DNA of 64,000 bases from Halobaculum litoreum (GTDB taxonomy: Archaea > Halobacteriota > Halobacteria > Halobacteriales > Haloferacaceae): assembly GCF_030127125.1 (NCBI RefSeq), contig NZ_CP126156.1, positions 2,418,001 through 2,482,000 of the forward strand, read 5' to 3'. The translations under genes were made by a program, and so were the position numbers. The stretch's first letter is position 1; every line of letters starts with the position of its first letter. The notes below the pieces were generated by a model. That model made no database searches. It was given only the letters and a program-made list of their open reading frames with translations, and was not told where the DNA came from. Below, piece by piece: positions 18,404 to 26,928 of this stretch.

Positions 18404-19564
18404 ATGACCGCCCCCGAGGCGTTCGACATCGTCGACGCCGACGCCATCCGCGACGGCTCCGCGACGGACGCGTACTTCGCGCGCACCGTGGAGACGCTCC
18501 GCCACGCCGACCGGAACCCCCGCGTCGTCGCGGAGGTGACGGCCGACCAGTTCCCCGACGGCGAGTTCGAACTCCTCGCGGGCGTGAAGGACGCCGCCGC
18601 GCTCCTCGCGGACCGCGACGTCGACGTCGACGCGCTCCCCGAGGGGGCGCTGTTCGACGGCGGCCCCGTGCTGCGGATCGAGGGGCGCTACCTCGACTTC
18701 GCGGAACTGGAGACCTCCCTCCTCGGCTTCCTGTCGCACGCCTCCGGCGTCGCCACGGCGGCGCTGGAGTGCCGTCGCGCGGCCCCCGACGCGAACCTCC
18801 TCTCGTTCGGCGCGCGCCACGTCCACCCGAGCATCGCCGCGATGGTGGAGCGGAGCGCGCTCGTCGCCGGACTCGACGGCTTCTCGCACGTCGCCGCCGG
18901 CGAGGTGCTCGGCCGCGACCCGTCGGGCACGATGCCCCACGCGCTGCTCATCTGCTTCGGCCGCGGCCACCAGGAGGAGGCGTGGCGCGCCTTCGACGAG
19001 GCCGTCCCCGAGGACGTGCCCCGGATCGCGCTGTGTGACACCTACTCCGACGAGAAGGACGAGGTGATCCGCGCGGTCGAGACGCTGGGTGACCGCCTCG
19101 ACGGCGTCCGCCTCGACACCACCGGCTCCCGGCGGGGCGACTTCCGCCACATCGTCCGCGAGGTGCGGTGGGAACTCGACGCCCGCGGCCACGACGACGT
19201 GGACGTGTTCCTCTCGGGCGGCCTCGGGCCCGCCGAACTCCGGCACCTCCGCGACGTGGCCGACGGCTTCGGCGTCGGCGGCTACGTCTCCAACGCCGAC
19301 CCCGTCGACTTCGCGCTCGACATCGTCGAGGTCGACGGCGACCCGGCCGCGAAACGCGGCAAGCTCTCCGGCGTGAAGGAGGTGTACCGGACGCCCGACG
19401 GCGGCCACCACGTCGGCCTCCGCGGGCGCGACGGCCCCGACGGCGGGGAGGCGCTCCTTGAGCCGCTGATCCGCGACGGCGAAGTCGTCCGGGAGTTCGA
19501 CGTCGACGCCGCGGCGGGGCGGGCGCTGGCGGACGCGACGGCGACGGGCTTCGGCGACGACTGA
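18404..19564 (+). CDS. Nicotinate phosphoribosyltransferase
   Basis: A 386-residue enzyme that joins nicotinate to PRPP to make nicotinate mononucleotide for NAD salvage. Family landmarks are DAYFARTVETLRH near the start (the substrate-entry DxYf motif), FLSHASGVAT, SFGARHVHP with the catalytic-loop His region, LCDTYSDEKDE, and the PRPP-binding VRLDTTGSRRGD followed by FLSGGLGPAEL. The C-terminal GKLSGVKEVYR block is also typical. The length fits the archaeal type, shorter than bacterial PncB. It pairs functionally with the nicotinamidase at 12531. Confidence 0.92.
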   Translation: MTAPEAFDIVDADAIRDGSATDAYFARTVETLRHADRNPRVVAEVTADQFPDGEFELLAGVKDAAALLADRDVDVDALPEGALFDGGPVLRIEGRYLDFAELETSLLGFLSHASGVATAALECRRAAPDANLLSFGARHVHPSIAAMVERSALVAGLDGFSHVAAGEVLGRDPSGTMPHALLICFGRGHQEEAWRAFDEAVPEDVPRIALCDTYSDEKDEVIRAVETLGDRLDGVRLDTTGSRRGDFRHIVREVRWELDARGHDDVDVFLSGGLGPAELRHLRDVADGFGVGGYVSNADPVDFALDIVEVDGDPAAKRGKLSGVKEVYRTPDGGHHVGLRGRDGPDGGEALLEPLIRDGEVVREFDVDAAAGRALADATATGFGDD

Positions 19565-19630
19565 CGCTCTCGGCGTACGCCTGTCGCTGGAAGCACAAGA
19601 CGTATGCCCCGACCGCGACTCGCTCCGGCG

Positions 19631-20146
19631 ATGCCCTCCAGACGTGACCTGCTCCGGTCGGGTGCGACCGGGCTCGCGGCGAGCGCGACCGCCGCCATCG
19701 CCGGCTGCGGCTTCCACGCGCCGTCGTCGCTCGACCACCAACTCACCGTCGACGCCGACCCAGCCGCCTCGGCGTTCGACTGCGACGGCCACGCGGTCCG
19801 GTTGACCGTCGACACGACGCGGCCCCGTGTCGTCGAGGGTGGTCCCACCTTCCGGCTCCGCGGACGGATCCCGTCGTTCGACCCGTCGTGCCAGCGACTC
19901 ACGAGCGAGTTGGTGCGTGGGCCGGAGGGGCGGTCCCACGGTGTCACCGTCGCCGTCGAGGACCGGGGCTGGCTCGATCGGTGCGAGGGGACGCCGGGAC
20001 CGGTCACGTACACGCTCACCGCGCGCCTCGACCCGACCGAGCTTCCGGTTCGCGTCGACCACGTTCGCGGCGAGACGACGGCGTTCGACGCCGAGTTCGC
20101 GGAGGCAGCGGTGGAGCAGGACGGCCCCGTCGAAGCCGGCTGCTGA
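19631..20146 (+). CDS. Tat-exported lipoprotein of unknown function
   Basis: A 171-residue protein. The twin-arginine signal is RRDLL followed by an Ala/Gly-rich h-region, and a lipobox ends AIAGC, so it should be exported folded and lipid-anchored, the usual haloarchaeal arrangement. The mature part is beta-rich, with several Cys (DCDGH, SCQRL, RCEGT, final C) that may form disulfides. It resembles a small Ig-like domain, but no family is recognised. The ATG at 19631 places the twin Arg directly at the N-terminus, so it is preferred over an earlier ATG at 19604. Confidence 0.7.
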   Translation: MPSRRDLLRSGATGLAASATAAIAGCGFHAPSSLDHQLTVDADPAASAFDCDGHAVRLTVDTTRPRVVEGGPTFRLRGRIPSFDPSCQRLTSELVRGPEGRSHGVTVAVEDRGWLDRCEGTPGPVTYTLTARLDPTELPVRVDHVRGETTAFDAEFAEAAVEQDGPVEAGC

Positions 20147-20209
20147 GCGACACCGAACCGCACCGCTGGTGGACACCTACGTCGGAGAGAAGCCGGCCGA
20201 GTGCGTCCC

Positions 20210-20812
20210 TTACAGCTGTTCGACGGAGCCGCCGTCCTCACGCTCGCGGAACACCTGCCCGTCGATGAGCGTCACCATCGTCTCCTCCTCCTGCCACGCC
20301 AGCGGCGAGAGGCCGGCCTTGCGGCAGACGCGCGAGAGGAACCGCTCCTCGCTCCAGTCGTTCTCGACGGGGATCGTCGGGTACAGCCAGCCGTGCTTGC
20401 CGTTGTGGTCGATGGCGACGCCGTGGCGACCGAGCTCGAGGTCGGCGACGGGGTCGTTGGTGAGCGTGACGCCGGAGACGACGCACGCCGAGACGAGTAC
20501 GGAGTCGAGTTCCTTCGGTTCGAGTTCGGAGCCGCCGGAGTCGGCGGAGGCCGCCTTGATCGCCGCGTCGACGATCGCGTGGCCGAGCTGGTCCTTCCCC
20601 CGATACGAACCGGCACAGCCTCGCATCCGGCCTCTGCCGCGTGTGGACTGCAGGCGGACGAACGCGCCCGTTCGGGCGTAGAAGGCGTCGCGCATGCTGC
20701 CGGGCTGTTCGCGCTGGCCCTGGAGTACGAACGCCTCGACGGACTCCCGGGCGAGTTCGACCGCGCGTGCACCGTCCTCGTAGGTCAGCCGCACGGCCTC
20801 CGCATTGGACAT
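20210..20812 (-). CDS. AMMECR1-domain protein
   Basis: A 200-residue member of the AMMECR1 family shared by archaea and eukaryotes. Markers are the MRGCAGSY segment after the variable N-terminal helix (family LRGCIGt), VSGVTLTNDP, GRHGVAIDHNGKHGWLYPTIPVEN, and a Trp-containing end. The biochemical role is unresolved; in some archaea the domain accompanies MEMO and radical SAM genes, which are not present here. The ATG at 20812 is chosen because the family begins a few residues later, and an AACTT-type element lies ~23 nt upstream. It is divergent from the RNase P RNA gene. Confidence 0.9.
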   Translation of the reverse strand: MSNAEAVRLTYEDGARAVELARESVEAFVLQGQREQPGSMRDAFYARTGAFVRLQSTRGRGRMRGCAGSYRGKDQLGHAIVDAAIKAASADSGGSELEPKELDSVLVSACVVSGVTLTNDPVADLELGRHGVAIDHNGKHGWLYPTIPVENDWSEERFLSRVCRKAGLSPLAWQEEETMVTLIDGQVFREREDGGSVEQL

Positions 20813-20941
20813 AAACGTTCTGGGTACTGTGCTAACTTGAACCCTTCCCTCGATGTGGTAGCTATCCACACACTAACTGGGAGCAGCGGCCGACGGGACC
20901 GATCGCGGCGGCCTCGCGGCGCGACGCCCCCGGGCCCGAAC

Positions 20942-20949
20942 GCTTTATC
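20942..20949 (+). promoter_or_regulatory. Promoter of the RNase P RNA gene
   Basis: GCTTTATCC is a strong haloarchaeal TATA box. Transcription should begin ~25 nt later, near 20970, where the conserved RNA begins. Confidence 0.6.
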
Positions 20950-20969
20950 CGGGCCGTCGGTCTACGTCC

Positions 20970-21416
20970 GATCGGCAGAGGGAGCCCGACCCCCGTGCGC
21001 CCGACCCGCGACGGCGCATGAGGAAAGTCCCCCCACCCCCGGACGGGCGACCGGGCGCAAGCCCGGAGTCGGAGACGGCTGGCTCTGGAACAGCAACGAG
21101 ACCCCCGCCCCGACCGATGAGGTGTGGCGGCGACGACGTCGCCGCCGGCGCCCGCGGCCACGCCGCGGGCGCGCGAACCGACCCGAGAGGGGAGGGAGTT
21201 CACCCACCGAGGGTCGACGGGCGGGAACGGATGGAACGGCGAATCCTTGCCGGTGCAAGCCCGCGTCGACGGGGGCGGCCGTTCGCGGCCGCCCCCCGAT
21301 GGTAGTCCGGGTGCCCGCACGACCCGTGCGGGCCGCGGGGCCCCGCCCCGCGACGACGCGGACGCTCAGCCGAATGTCGGGCCGAACAGAAGGGGGCTTA
21401 CTCCCCTCAGCCGACC
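20970..21416 (+). ncRNA. rnpB: RNase P RNA (archaeal type A)
   Basis: This encodes the catalytic RNA of RNase P, which trims the 5' leader of tRNA precursors. The conserved CR-I core reads GAGGAAAGTCC (around 21018). Near the 3' end the CR-V element reads ACAGAAGGGGGCTTAC (around 21386). The outer P1 helix is visible: CGGC-AGAGGGAG at the start pairs with CTCCCCTCA-GCCG at 21401-21413. Total length of about 447 nt is in the usual archaeal range. The ends are inferred from the P1 helix and the upstream promoter and may be off by a few bases. Confidence 0.93.
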
Positions 21417-21522
21417 GTGCTCGCGAGCGACCGCGCCGCCGCGACGAACGTGTCTCCCGGTCGACTCGTCCGCCGCCGAACCGTCTGACGGTGGTCGTGC
21501 GAGGGGATGACACACACCCGGC

Positions 21523-21531
21523 TAACTAAAA
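21523..21531 (+). promoter_or_regulatory. TATA-like element deciding the start of the next gene
   Basis: TAACTAAAA is centred 28 nt before a GTG at 21555. An ATG at 21507 lies upstream of this element, so the GTG is the likelier start if the gene is leaderless. Confidence 0.45.
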
Positions 21532-21554
21532 GGGATGGAGGCCGTATCGAGGCT

Positions 21555-21848
21555 GTGGACAGCAGAGAACTCACGGCGGCCCTCGAGCGCGAGTTCGGGG
21601 GGACCCAGGCGGCTCGCCGTACCGTCGCTCGGCAGGCGCGGGATCTGGCTGACTCCGGTAAGATCGAAGCCGACCGCGGGCACGAACTCACGATCGCGGA
21701 CGTGATCGAGAACATGGACGACGCCCCGGCGGACCGCGACCTCGTCGAACGATGGAACTGGTGGCTCGGCTCGCTCGAGACCGCCTACGGCGGCTACGAC
21801 CGGTTCACCGTCCGGTTCGTCGACGACGGCCCGGACGTGAACGCGTAG
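21555..21848 (+). CDS. Conserved haloarchaeal protein next to RNase P RNA
   Basis: A 97-residue protein from the GTG start (113 residues if the ATG at 21507 is used). It is helical and charged: MDSRELTAALEREF-like N-terminus, an RRTVARQARDLADSG segment, LTIADVIENM, then an aromatic-rich patch VERWNWWLGSLETAYGGYDRFTV in outline. There is no membrane helix. The RNase P RNA ends ~140 bases upstream on the same strand. Function unknown. No DNA- or RNA-binding fold is certain. Confidence 0.6.
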   Translation: MDSRELTAALEREFGGTQAARRTVARQARDLADSGKIEADRGHELTIADVIENMDDAPADRDLVERWNWWLGSLETAYGGYDRFTVRFVDDGPDVNA

Positions 21849-21974
21849 CCGACGCGCCGCACGCCCCGCCGTCCGCCCCGCTCCCGCCCCGCTCCGCCCT
21901 CCGCGGCCCCCTCGACCAGCGCTCCGTCCGTCGATCCGGGCGAGGCCGCCGCCGACGACCGCCTCCCGAATCCT

Positions 21975-21978
21975 TTTG
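21975..21978 (+). promoter_or_regulatory. TATA-like element for the gene at 22003
   Basis: ATCCTTTTGG is centred 26-27 nt before the ATG at 22003, supporting that start. Confidence 0.5.
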
Positions 21979-22002
21979 GCGCCGACTGACGCCCGTTCGG
22001 AC

Positions 22003-22929
22003 ATGGACATCGAGCCCGGCGAGTACGCGCCCGTCCCCGGCTGCACGGACCTGTACTGCCTCGACACCGGTATGTACGGCACCGTGAACTACGGCTCGGT
22101 GTACCTCCTCGACGCCGAGCGTCCGGCGGTGATCGACACCGGGATCGGCGACAACCGCGAGTACCTGTTCGACGCGCTCGACGACCTCGGGATGCGGCCC
22201 GAGTGGATCCTCCCCACGCACGTCCACCTCGACCACGCCGGCGGCGCCGGTTTCCTCGCCGAGCGGTACCCCGACGCGACGGTGACGATGCACGAGTCGG
22301 CGGTCGAACACCTCGTCGACCCGACGCGCCTCGTCGCCGGGACGAAGGCCGCCGTCGGCGACCAGTGGGAGTTCTACGTCGACCCCGAGCCGATCCCCGA
22401 GGAGCGCATCGACCCGCTGTCGGGCGGCGAGACGATCGACCTGGGCGACCGCGACCTCGACGTCCACCACGCGCCGGGGCACGCGCCACACCAGGTGATC
22501 TTCCACGACCGCGGCGACGACGTGGTGTTCACCGCCGACGCCGCCGGCATCTACGTCCCCGCGCTCGACGAGATCCGTCAGACGTCGCCCCCCTCGCGGT
22601 TCGACCTCCACGGCTGTCAGGCCGACGCCGACACGATCCGCGATCTGGACCCCCGGTACCTCTGTTTCGGCCACTTCGGTCCCAAGGAGTTCCGCGACGC
22701 CGACATGGCCGCGTACAAGCGAACGCTCGCGGAGTGGGTCGAGGCCGTCCGGCGGAAACGCGAGGAGCTGGGCGACGACGAGGCGGTGATCCGGCACTTC
22801 GCCGACCACGCGCCGGCGGACCACGTCGAGGTGTGGGGGGAGCGAAAGGCCCGCGAGGAGGAGAAGATGAACACCCGGGGCGTCCTCGGCTACCTCGACT
22901 ACATGGACGAGCGCGGGAAGCCGGTGTGA
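22003..22929 (+). CDS. Metallo-beta-lactamase-fold hydrolase
   Basis: A 308-residue hydrolase with the two-metal MBL site: PTHVHLDHAGG (HxHxDH), a downstream metal His in APGHAPHQVIF, the bridging Asp in FTADAAGIY, and the last His in FGHFGP. The spacing fits the glyoxalase II / beta-lactamase superfamily. A charged C-terminal extension (residues ~230-308) with an Arg/Glu-rich helix is beyond the core fold. The substrate is not known. The next gene, an acyl-CoA ligase, follows in the same direction after 72 bases. Confidence 0.9.
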   Translation: MDIEPGEYAPVPGCTDLYCLDTGMYGTVNYGSVYLLDAERPAVIDTGIGDNREYLFDALDDLGMRPEWILPTHVHLDHAGGAGFLAERYPDATVTMHESAVEHLVDPTRLVAGTKAAVGDQWEFYVDPEPIPEERIDPLSGGETIDLGDRDLDVHHAPGHAPHQVIFHDRGDDVVFTADAAGIYVPALDEIRQTSPPSRFDLHGCQADADTIRDLDPRYLCFGHFGPKEFRDADMAAYKRTLAEWVEAVRRKREELGDDEAVIRHFADHAPADHVEVWGERKAREEEKMNTRGVLGYLDYMDERGKPV

Positions 22930-22972
22930 GTCGGGAACAACCCGGAACAACGCGCTCCGAGTGGGGACCGAC

Positions 22973-22978
22973 TTATTA
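22973..22978 (+). promoter_or_regulatory. TATA-like element for the acyl-CoA synthetase
   Basis: CTTATTAGG is centred 26-27 nt before the ATG at 23002. Confidence 0.5.
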
Positions 22979-23001
22979 GGGGCGCCCCGACAGGGGGAGG
23001 C

Positions 23002-24933
23002 ATGGATTGGCGGCAGGCCGAACGCGAGTACGACCCGGGCGTGACCCGGGACTCGCTGGCGGCCACCTTCGACGCGAGCGCGCGAGAGCACGCCGACCGA
23101 GTCGCACAGCGCTACAAGGGCGGGGTGTACGAGCGATCGCTCGTGGACGCGGGCGTCGTCGACGCCGCGCCCGCGGGCGACTACGCGGACCTCACGTACG
23201 GGGAGATGCGCGACCTCGTGCGCCGGCTGTCGGCCGGCTTCCGCGAACTCGGCGTGACCGCGGGCGACCGCGTGGGCGTCTTCTCGAACACGCGCATGGA
23301 GTGGGCCCACAGCGACTTCGCCCTGCTGGGCGCGGGCGCGGTCGTCACCACGGTGTACAAGTCGTCGTCGCCCTCGCAGGTGCAGCACCTGCTGGCCGAC
23401 CCCGGCGCCTCCGGCGTCGTCGTCGAGAACCGCGACCTCCTCGACCGGGTGGTCGCCGTCGAGGACGACCTCGACCTCTCCTTCGTCGTGCTGGTCGACG
23501 GCGAGCCCCACGAACGCGACGACGTGTACACGCTCGGCGAGGTCCACGACCTCGGCAGCGAGGTCGACCCCGGCGACGGCTGGGTGGTCGACCGCGACCT
23601 CGACGACCTCGCGAGCCTCATCTACACCTCCGGGACGACCGGCACCCCGAAGGGGGCGGAGCTGACCCACCGGAACTTCCTCTCCAACGTCGACCAGTGT
23701 ATGCGCCGGTTCGGCCCCCGCCCCGACAAGCCCGACGACGTGCCGGTCATCGACGAGGAGTCGACGACGCTGTCGTTCCTCCCGCTGGCGCACGTGTTCG
23801 AGCGCCTCGCGGGCCACTTCATGCAGTTCTCGGCGGGCGCGACGGTCGCGTACGCCGAGTCGCCCGACACCCTGCGCGAGGACTTCGGCCTCGTCCGCCC
23901 GACGACGGCGACGAGCGTCCCCCGCGTGTACGAGAAGCTGTACGCCGCGATCCGCGAGCAGGCGTCGGAGTCGCCCGTGAAAGAGCGGATCTTCACGTGG
24001 GCGACGAGCGTCGGCCGGGAGTACCACCGCGCCGACGACCCCGGGTTCGCCCTGCGGACGCGCTACGCCGTGGCCGACCGGCTCGTCTTCTCCAGCGTGA
24101 AGGAGGCGCTCGGCGACAACATCGACTTCTTCATCTCCGGCGGCGGCTCGCTGTCGGCGGATCTGTGCGAACTGTACCACGGGATGGGCCTGCCCATCCT
24201 CGAGGGGTACGGTCTCACGGAGACGTCGCCGGTCGTCACGACGAACCCGCCCGAGGAGCCGAAGGTCGGCACCATCGGCCACCCGGTGTACGACGTGGAG
24301 GTGCGCGTCGACGACGAGGTGGGCGCCGTCGACGGCGACGACGGCGAGGTGGGCGAGCTGCTCGTGCGCGGGCCGAACGTGTTCCGCGGCTACCGGAACC
24401 TCCCCGACGAGACCGAGCAGGCGTTCGTCGAGCTCGACGGCGACCGCTGGTTCCGCACCGGCGACGTCGTCGAACTCCGCGACGACGGCTTCATCGAGTT
24501 CCGCGAGCGCGCCAAACAGCTGATGAAGCTCTCGACGGGCAAGTACGTCCCGCCGGGCGCCATCGAGGACTCGTTCGCGGCCTCGGAGGTCGTCGAGCAG
24601 GCGATGGTGATCGGCGACGCCCGCAAGTTCGTCTCCGCCATCGTCGTGCCGAACCTCGCGGCCGTGCGCCAGTGGGGCGAGGCCGAGGGGTACGACCTGC
24701 CGGCCGACGACGACGCGCTGTGTCGCGACGACCGCGTCCGCGAACTGATCCAGTCGGAGGTCGACCGCGTCAACGAGTCGTTCGAGGCCCACGAGACGAT
24801 CAAGCAGTTCCGCGTCGTCCCCGAGGAGTTCTCCGAGGCGAACGACCTGCTCACGCCGACGATGAAGAAGAAACGCCGGAACATCCTCGACCGGTACGCC
24901 GACGAGATCGGGGACATGTACGCGGAGCCGTAG
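23002..24933 (+). CDS. Long-chain acyl-CoA synthetase (AMP-forming)
   Basis: A 643-residue ANL-superfamily enzyme that activates fatty acids to acyl-AMP and then acyl-CoA. The ATP loop is IYTSGTTGTPKGAELTH, the adenine motif is EGYGLTETSPV, and the hinge-region motifs are RTGDVV and an LMKLSTGKYVPP near the catalytic Lys. The C-terminus (TPTMKKKRRNILDRY) matches FadD-type long-chain ligases. The size fits the LACS group of ~600-650 residues. It likely feeds beta-oxidation or lipid salvage. A thiolase lies 38 kb away. Confidence 0.93.
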   Translation: MDWRQAEREYDPGVTRDSLAATFDASAREHADRVAQRYKGGVYERSLVDAGVVDAAPAGDYADLTYGEMRDLVRRLSAGFRELGVTAGDRVGVFSNTRMEWAHSDFALLGAGAVVTTVYKSSSPSQVQHLLADPGASGVVVENRDLLDRVVAVEDDLDLSFVVLVDGEPHERDDVYTLGEVHDLGSEVDPGDGWVVDRDLDDLASLIYTSGTTGTPKGAELTHRNFLSNVDQCMRRFGPRPDKPDDVPVIDEESTTLSFLPLAHVFERLAGHFMQFSAGATVAYAESPDTLREDFGLVRPTTATSVPRVYEKLYAAIREQASESPVKERIFTWATSVGREYHRADDPGFALRTRYAVADRLVFSSVKEALGDNIDFFISGGGSLSADLCELYHGMGLPILEGYGLTETSPVVTTNPPEEPKVGTIGHPVYDVEVRVDDEVGAVDGDDGEVGELLVRGPNVFRGYRNLPDETEQAFVELDGDRWFRTGDVVELRDDGFIEFRERAKQLMKLSTGKYVPPGAIEDSFAASEVVEQAMVIGDARKFVSAIVVPNLAAVRQWGEAEGYDLPADDDALCRDDRVRELIQSEVDRVNESFEAHETIKQFRVVPEEFSEANDLLTPTMKKKRRNILDRYADEIGDMYAEP

Positions 24934-25008
24934 CCGGCCGCACGGGACCGGTCCCCGGTCGCGCCGCAGTAGGCGCCTTTTTCAAGCGCCCGCCTGTGGG
25001 CCCGGTAT

Positions 25009-25015
25009 GGAGGTG
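25009..25015 (+). promoter_or_regulatory. Strong Shine-Dalgarno before the antiporter start
   Basis: GGAGGTG sits 5 bases before the ATG at 25021. This is unusual here, where most starts are leaderless, and it decides the start over an out-of-frame ATG at 25007. A GGCGCC-TTTTT-CAA-GCGCC stem at ~24972-24990 lies upstream. Confidence 0.6.
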
Positions 25016-25020
25016 AGGGA

Positions 25021-26886
25021 ATGGCGGCAGGCGCCGCGCAACTGATCGCGCTCGTCGCGGCCATCATCGGCGTCGGCGTCACCGCGCAGGTGCTCTCGGA
25101 CCGGTTCCGACTGCCGAGCATCATCTTTCTCATCACCGCGGGGGTCCTGCTCGGGCCGGAGGGGCTGGGCCTCATCACACGGGAGACGTTCGGGCTGACC
25201 GGGCTGTCGACGATCGTCGGCCTCTCGGTCGCCATCATCGTCTTCGAGGGGGCGTTCCACCTCCGGATCGACAAGCTCCGGGAGGCGCCCGCGGCGACGC
25301 TGCGGCTCGTCACGATCGGCGCCGTCATCGCGTTCGTCGCGACGACCGTCGTCGTCCGGTTCGCCCTCGGCGTCGACTGGCTCGTCTCCGGGCTCATCGG
25401 CGCGCTGTTGGTCGCGACCGGGCCGACGGTGATCGCGCCGATCCTCGAGGTGGTGCCGGTGCGCGACCGCGTCGCCACCGCGCTCGACACCGAGGGGATC
25501 GTCAACGACGTGACCGCCGCGATCCTCGCGGTCGTCATCTTCGAGGCGATCGTGACGGAGACGACCGCGCCGGCCGCGCTCGTGACGCTGTTCGCCGAAC
25601 GGCTCGGTATCGGCGTCGTCGTCGGCGCGCTCGTCGCCGGCGTCGTCTACTACGCGCTGCGCTACGTCGACCTCTCGCCGGGCAACGCCCCGCAGAACGC
25701 CCGGCTGCTCGTCCTCGCGGGCGCGCTGGTCGCGTACGGCGGCGCGAACTACGTCGCCACCGAGGCCGGCATCGCCGCCGTCGCGGTCGCGGGCATGCTG
25801 CTCGGCAACGCCGACGTGCCGTACGAGGCGGAGATCACGGACTTCAAGGGGGACATCACGCTGCTCGTCCTCTCGTTCGTGTTCATCGCGCTGGCGGCGC
25901 TGCTGCAGTTCGAGAACCTGATCGCGCTGGGCGTCGGCGGCGTCGTCGTCGTCGTCGCCGTGATGCTGGTGATCCGGCCCGCGCTGGTCATGCTGTCGAC
26001 GGTCGGGGACCGGTTCGAGCGCAACGAGCGGCTGTTCATGTCGCTGGTCGGCCCCCGCGGCATCATCCCGGCGTCGGTCGCGACGCTGTTCGCCGTCGAG
26101 TTGGCGAACGAGGGGATGCAGCCGGCCGCGGACGTGCTCGTGGGCACCGTGTTCCTGGTCATCCTGGCGACGGTCGTGTTGGAGGGCGGGTTCGCCCGAC
26201 AGATCGCGGAGCGGCTCGACGTGATACCAATGAGAGTCATCATCATCGGAGGCGGGAAGGTGGGCCGCGCGCTCGCCGAACGCCTCGAGGACCGCGGCGA
26301 GAACGTGGTCGTCATCGAGAACGACGAGGAGGTGGTGCAGATCGCGCGCAACGAGGGCCACACGGTCCACATCGGCGACGGAACGGACACGGACGTGCTC
26401 CGGTCGGCCGGCGCCGAGAACGCGCGCATCGTCGTCGCCGCCACCGGGGACGACGACGCGAACCTCCTCGTGGCACAGCTCGCGGAGTCGAAGTTCGCCC
26501 CCGAGACGATCCTCGCGCGGGCGAACAACCCGGACAACGTCGAGGCGTTCGAGGAGCTCGGCGTCACCACCGTCTCCTCGGTGCTGGCGACCGCACAGGC
26601 CATCGACAACTACATCGAGCGCCCCGCGCTCGCCAACTGGATGGGCGAGATCGGTCGCTCGGGCGACGTCCAGGAGATCGAGGTCACGAGCGAGGAGATG
26701 GCCGGCGTCACCGTCCGCGAGATCGGGCCGGAGCTCCCCGGCGGGAGCCTGATCGCGCTGGTCGCCCGCGGCGACGACACGCAGGTGCCCGACGCCGACT
26801 TCACCCTCCAGGTCGGCGACCGGATCACCCTCATCGGCGACCGCGAGGGCGTCCGGACGGCGATGCGGCAGTTCGACCCCGAGTGA
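25021..26886 (+). CDS. Monovalent cation/proton antiporter with TrkA-N and TrkA-C domains
   Basis: A 621-residue transporter. Residues ~1-390 form a CPA-type antiporter with about twelve membrane helices; a VATGPTVIAPIL segment carries the conserved TGP unwound region, and DTEGIVNDVTAAILAV and GPRGIIPASVA are core helices. At ~400 an internal MRVIIIGGGKVGRALAERL begins a TrkA-N (RCK) Rossmann domain with a GxGxxG nucleotide site, and the end (LQVGDRITLIGD) is a TrkA-C domain. Such proteins exchange Na+ or K+ for H+ and are gated by nucleotides, fitting salt adaptation. A good Shine-Dalgarno marks the start. Confidence 0.93.
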   Translation: MAAGAAQLIALVAAIIGVGVTAQVLSDRFRLPSIIFLITAGVLLGPEGLGLITRETFGLTGLSTIVGLSVAIIVFEGAFHLRIDKLREAPAATLRLVTIGAVIAFVATTVVVRFALGVDWLVSGLIGALLVATGPTVIAPILEVVPVRDRVATALDTEGIVNDVTAAILAVVIFEAIVTETTAPAALVTLFAERLGIGVVVGALVAGVVYYALRYVDLSPGNAPQNARLLVLAGALVAYGGANYVATEAGIAAVAVAGMLLGNADVPYEAEITDFKGDITLLVLSFVFIALAALLQFENLIALGVGGVVVVVAVMLVIRPALVMLSTVGDRFERNERLFMSLVGPRGIIPASVATLFAVELANEGMQPAADVLVGTVFLVILATVVLEGGFARQIAERLDVIPMRVIIIGGGKVGRALAERLEDRGENVVVIENDEEVVQIARNEGHTVHIGDGTDTDVLRSAGAENARIVVAATGDDDANLLVAQLAESKFAPETILARANNPDNVEAFEELGVTTVSSVLATAQAIDNYIERPALANWMGEIGRSGDVQEIEVTSEEMAGVTVREIGPELPGGSLIALVARGDDTQVPDADFTLQVGDRITLIGDREGVRTAMRQFDPE

Positions 26887-26928
26887 CGCGCCCGGCGCCC
26901 GGGCGCGTCGCTGTCCCGCGGCGCCGGC

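Noticed and set aside
20970..21416. Open frames within the RNase P RNA gene
   Set aside because: The conserved RNA core and P1 helix are clear, and the predicted proteins are low-complexity on both strands.
24972..24990. GGCGC-N-GCGCC stem with TTTTT as a transcription terminator
   Set aside because: The T run is inside the loop, not after the stem, and it better fits the promoter region of the antiporter; kept only as a remark.
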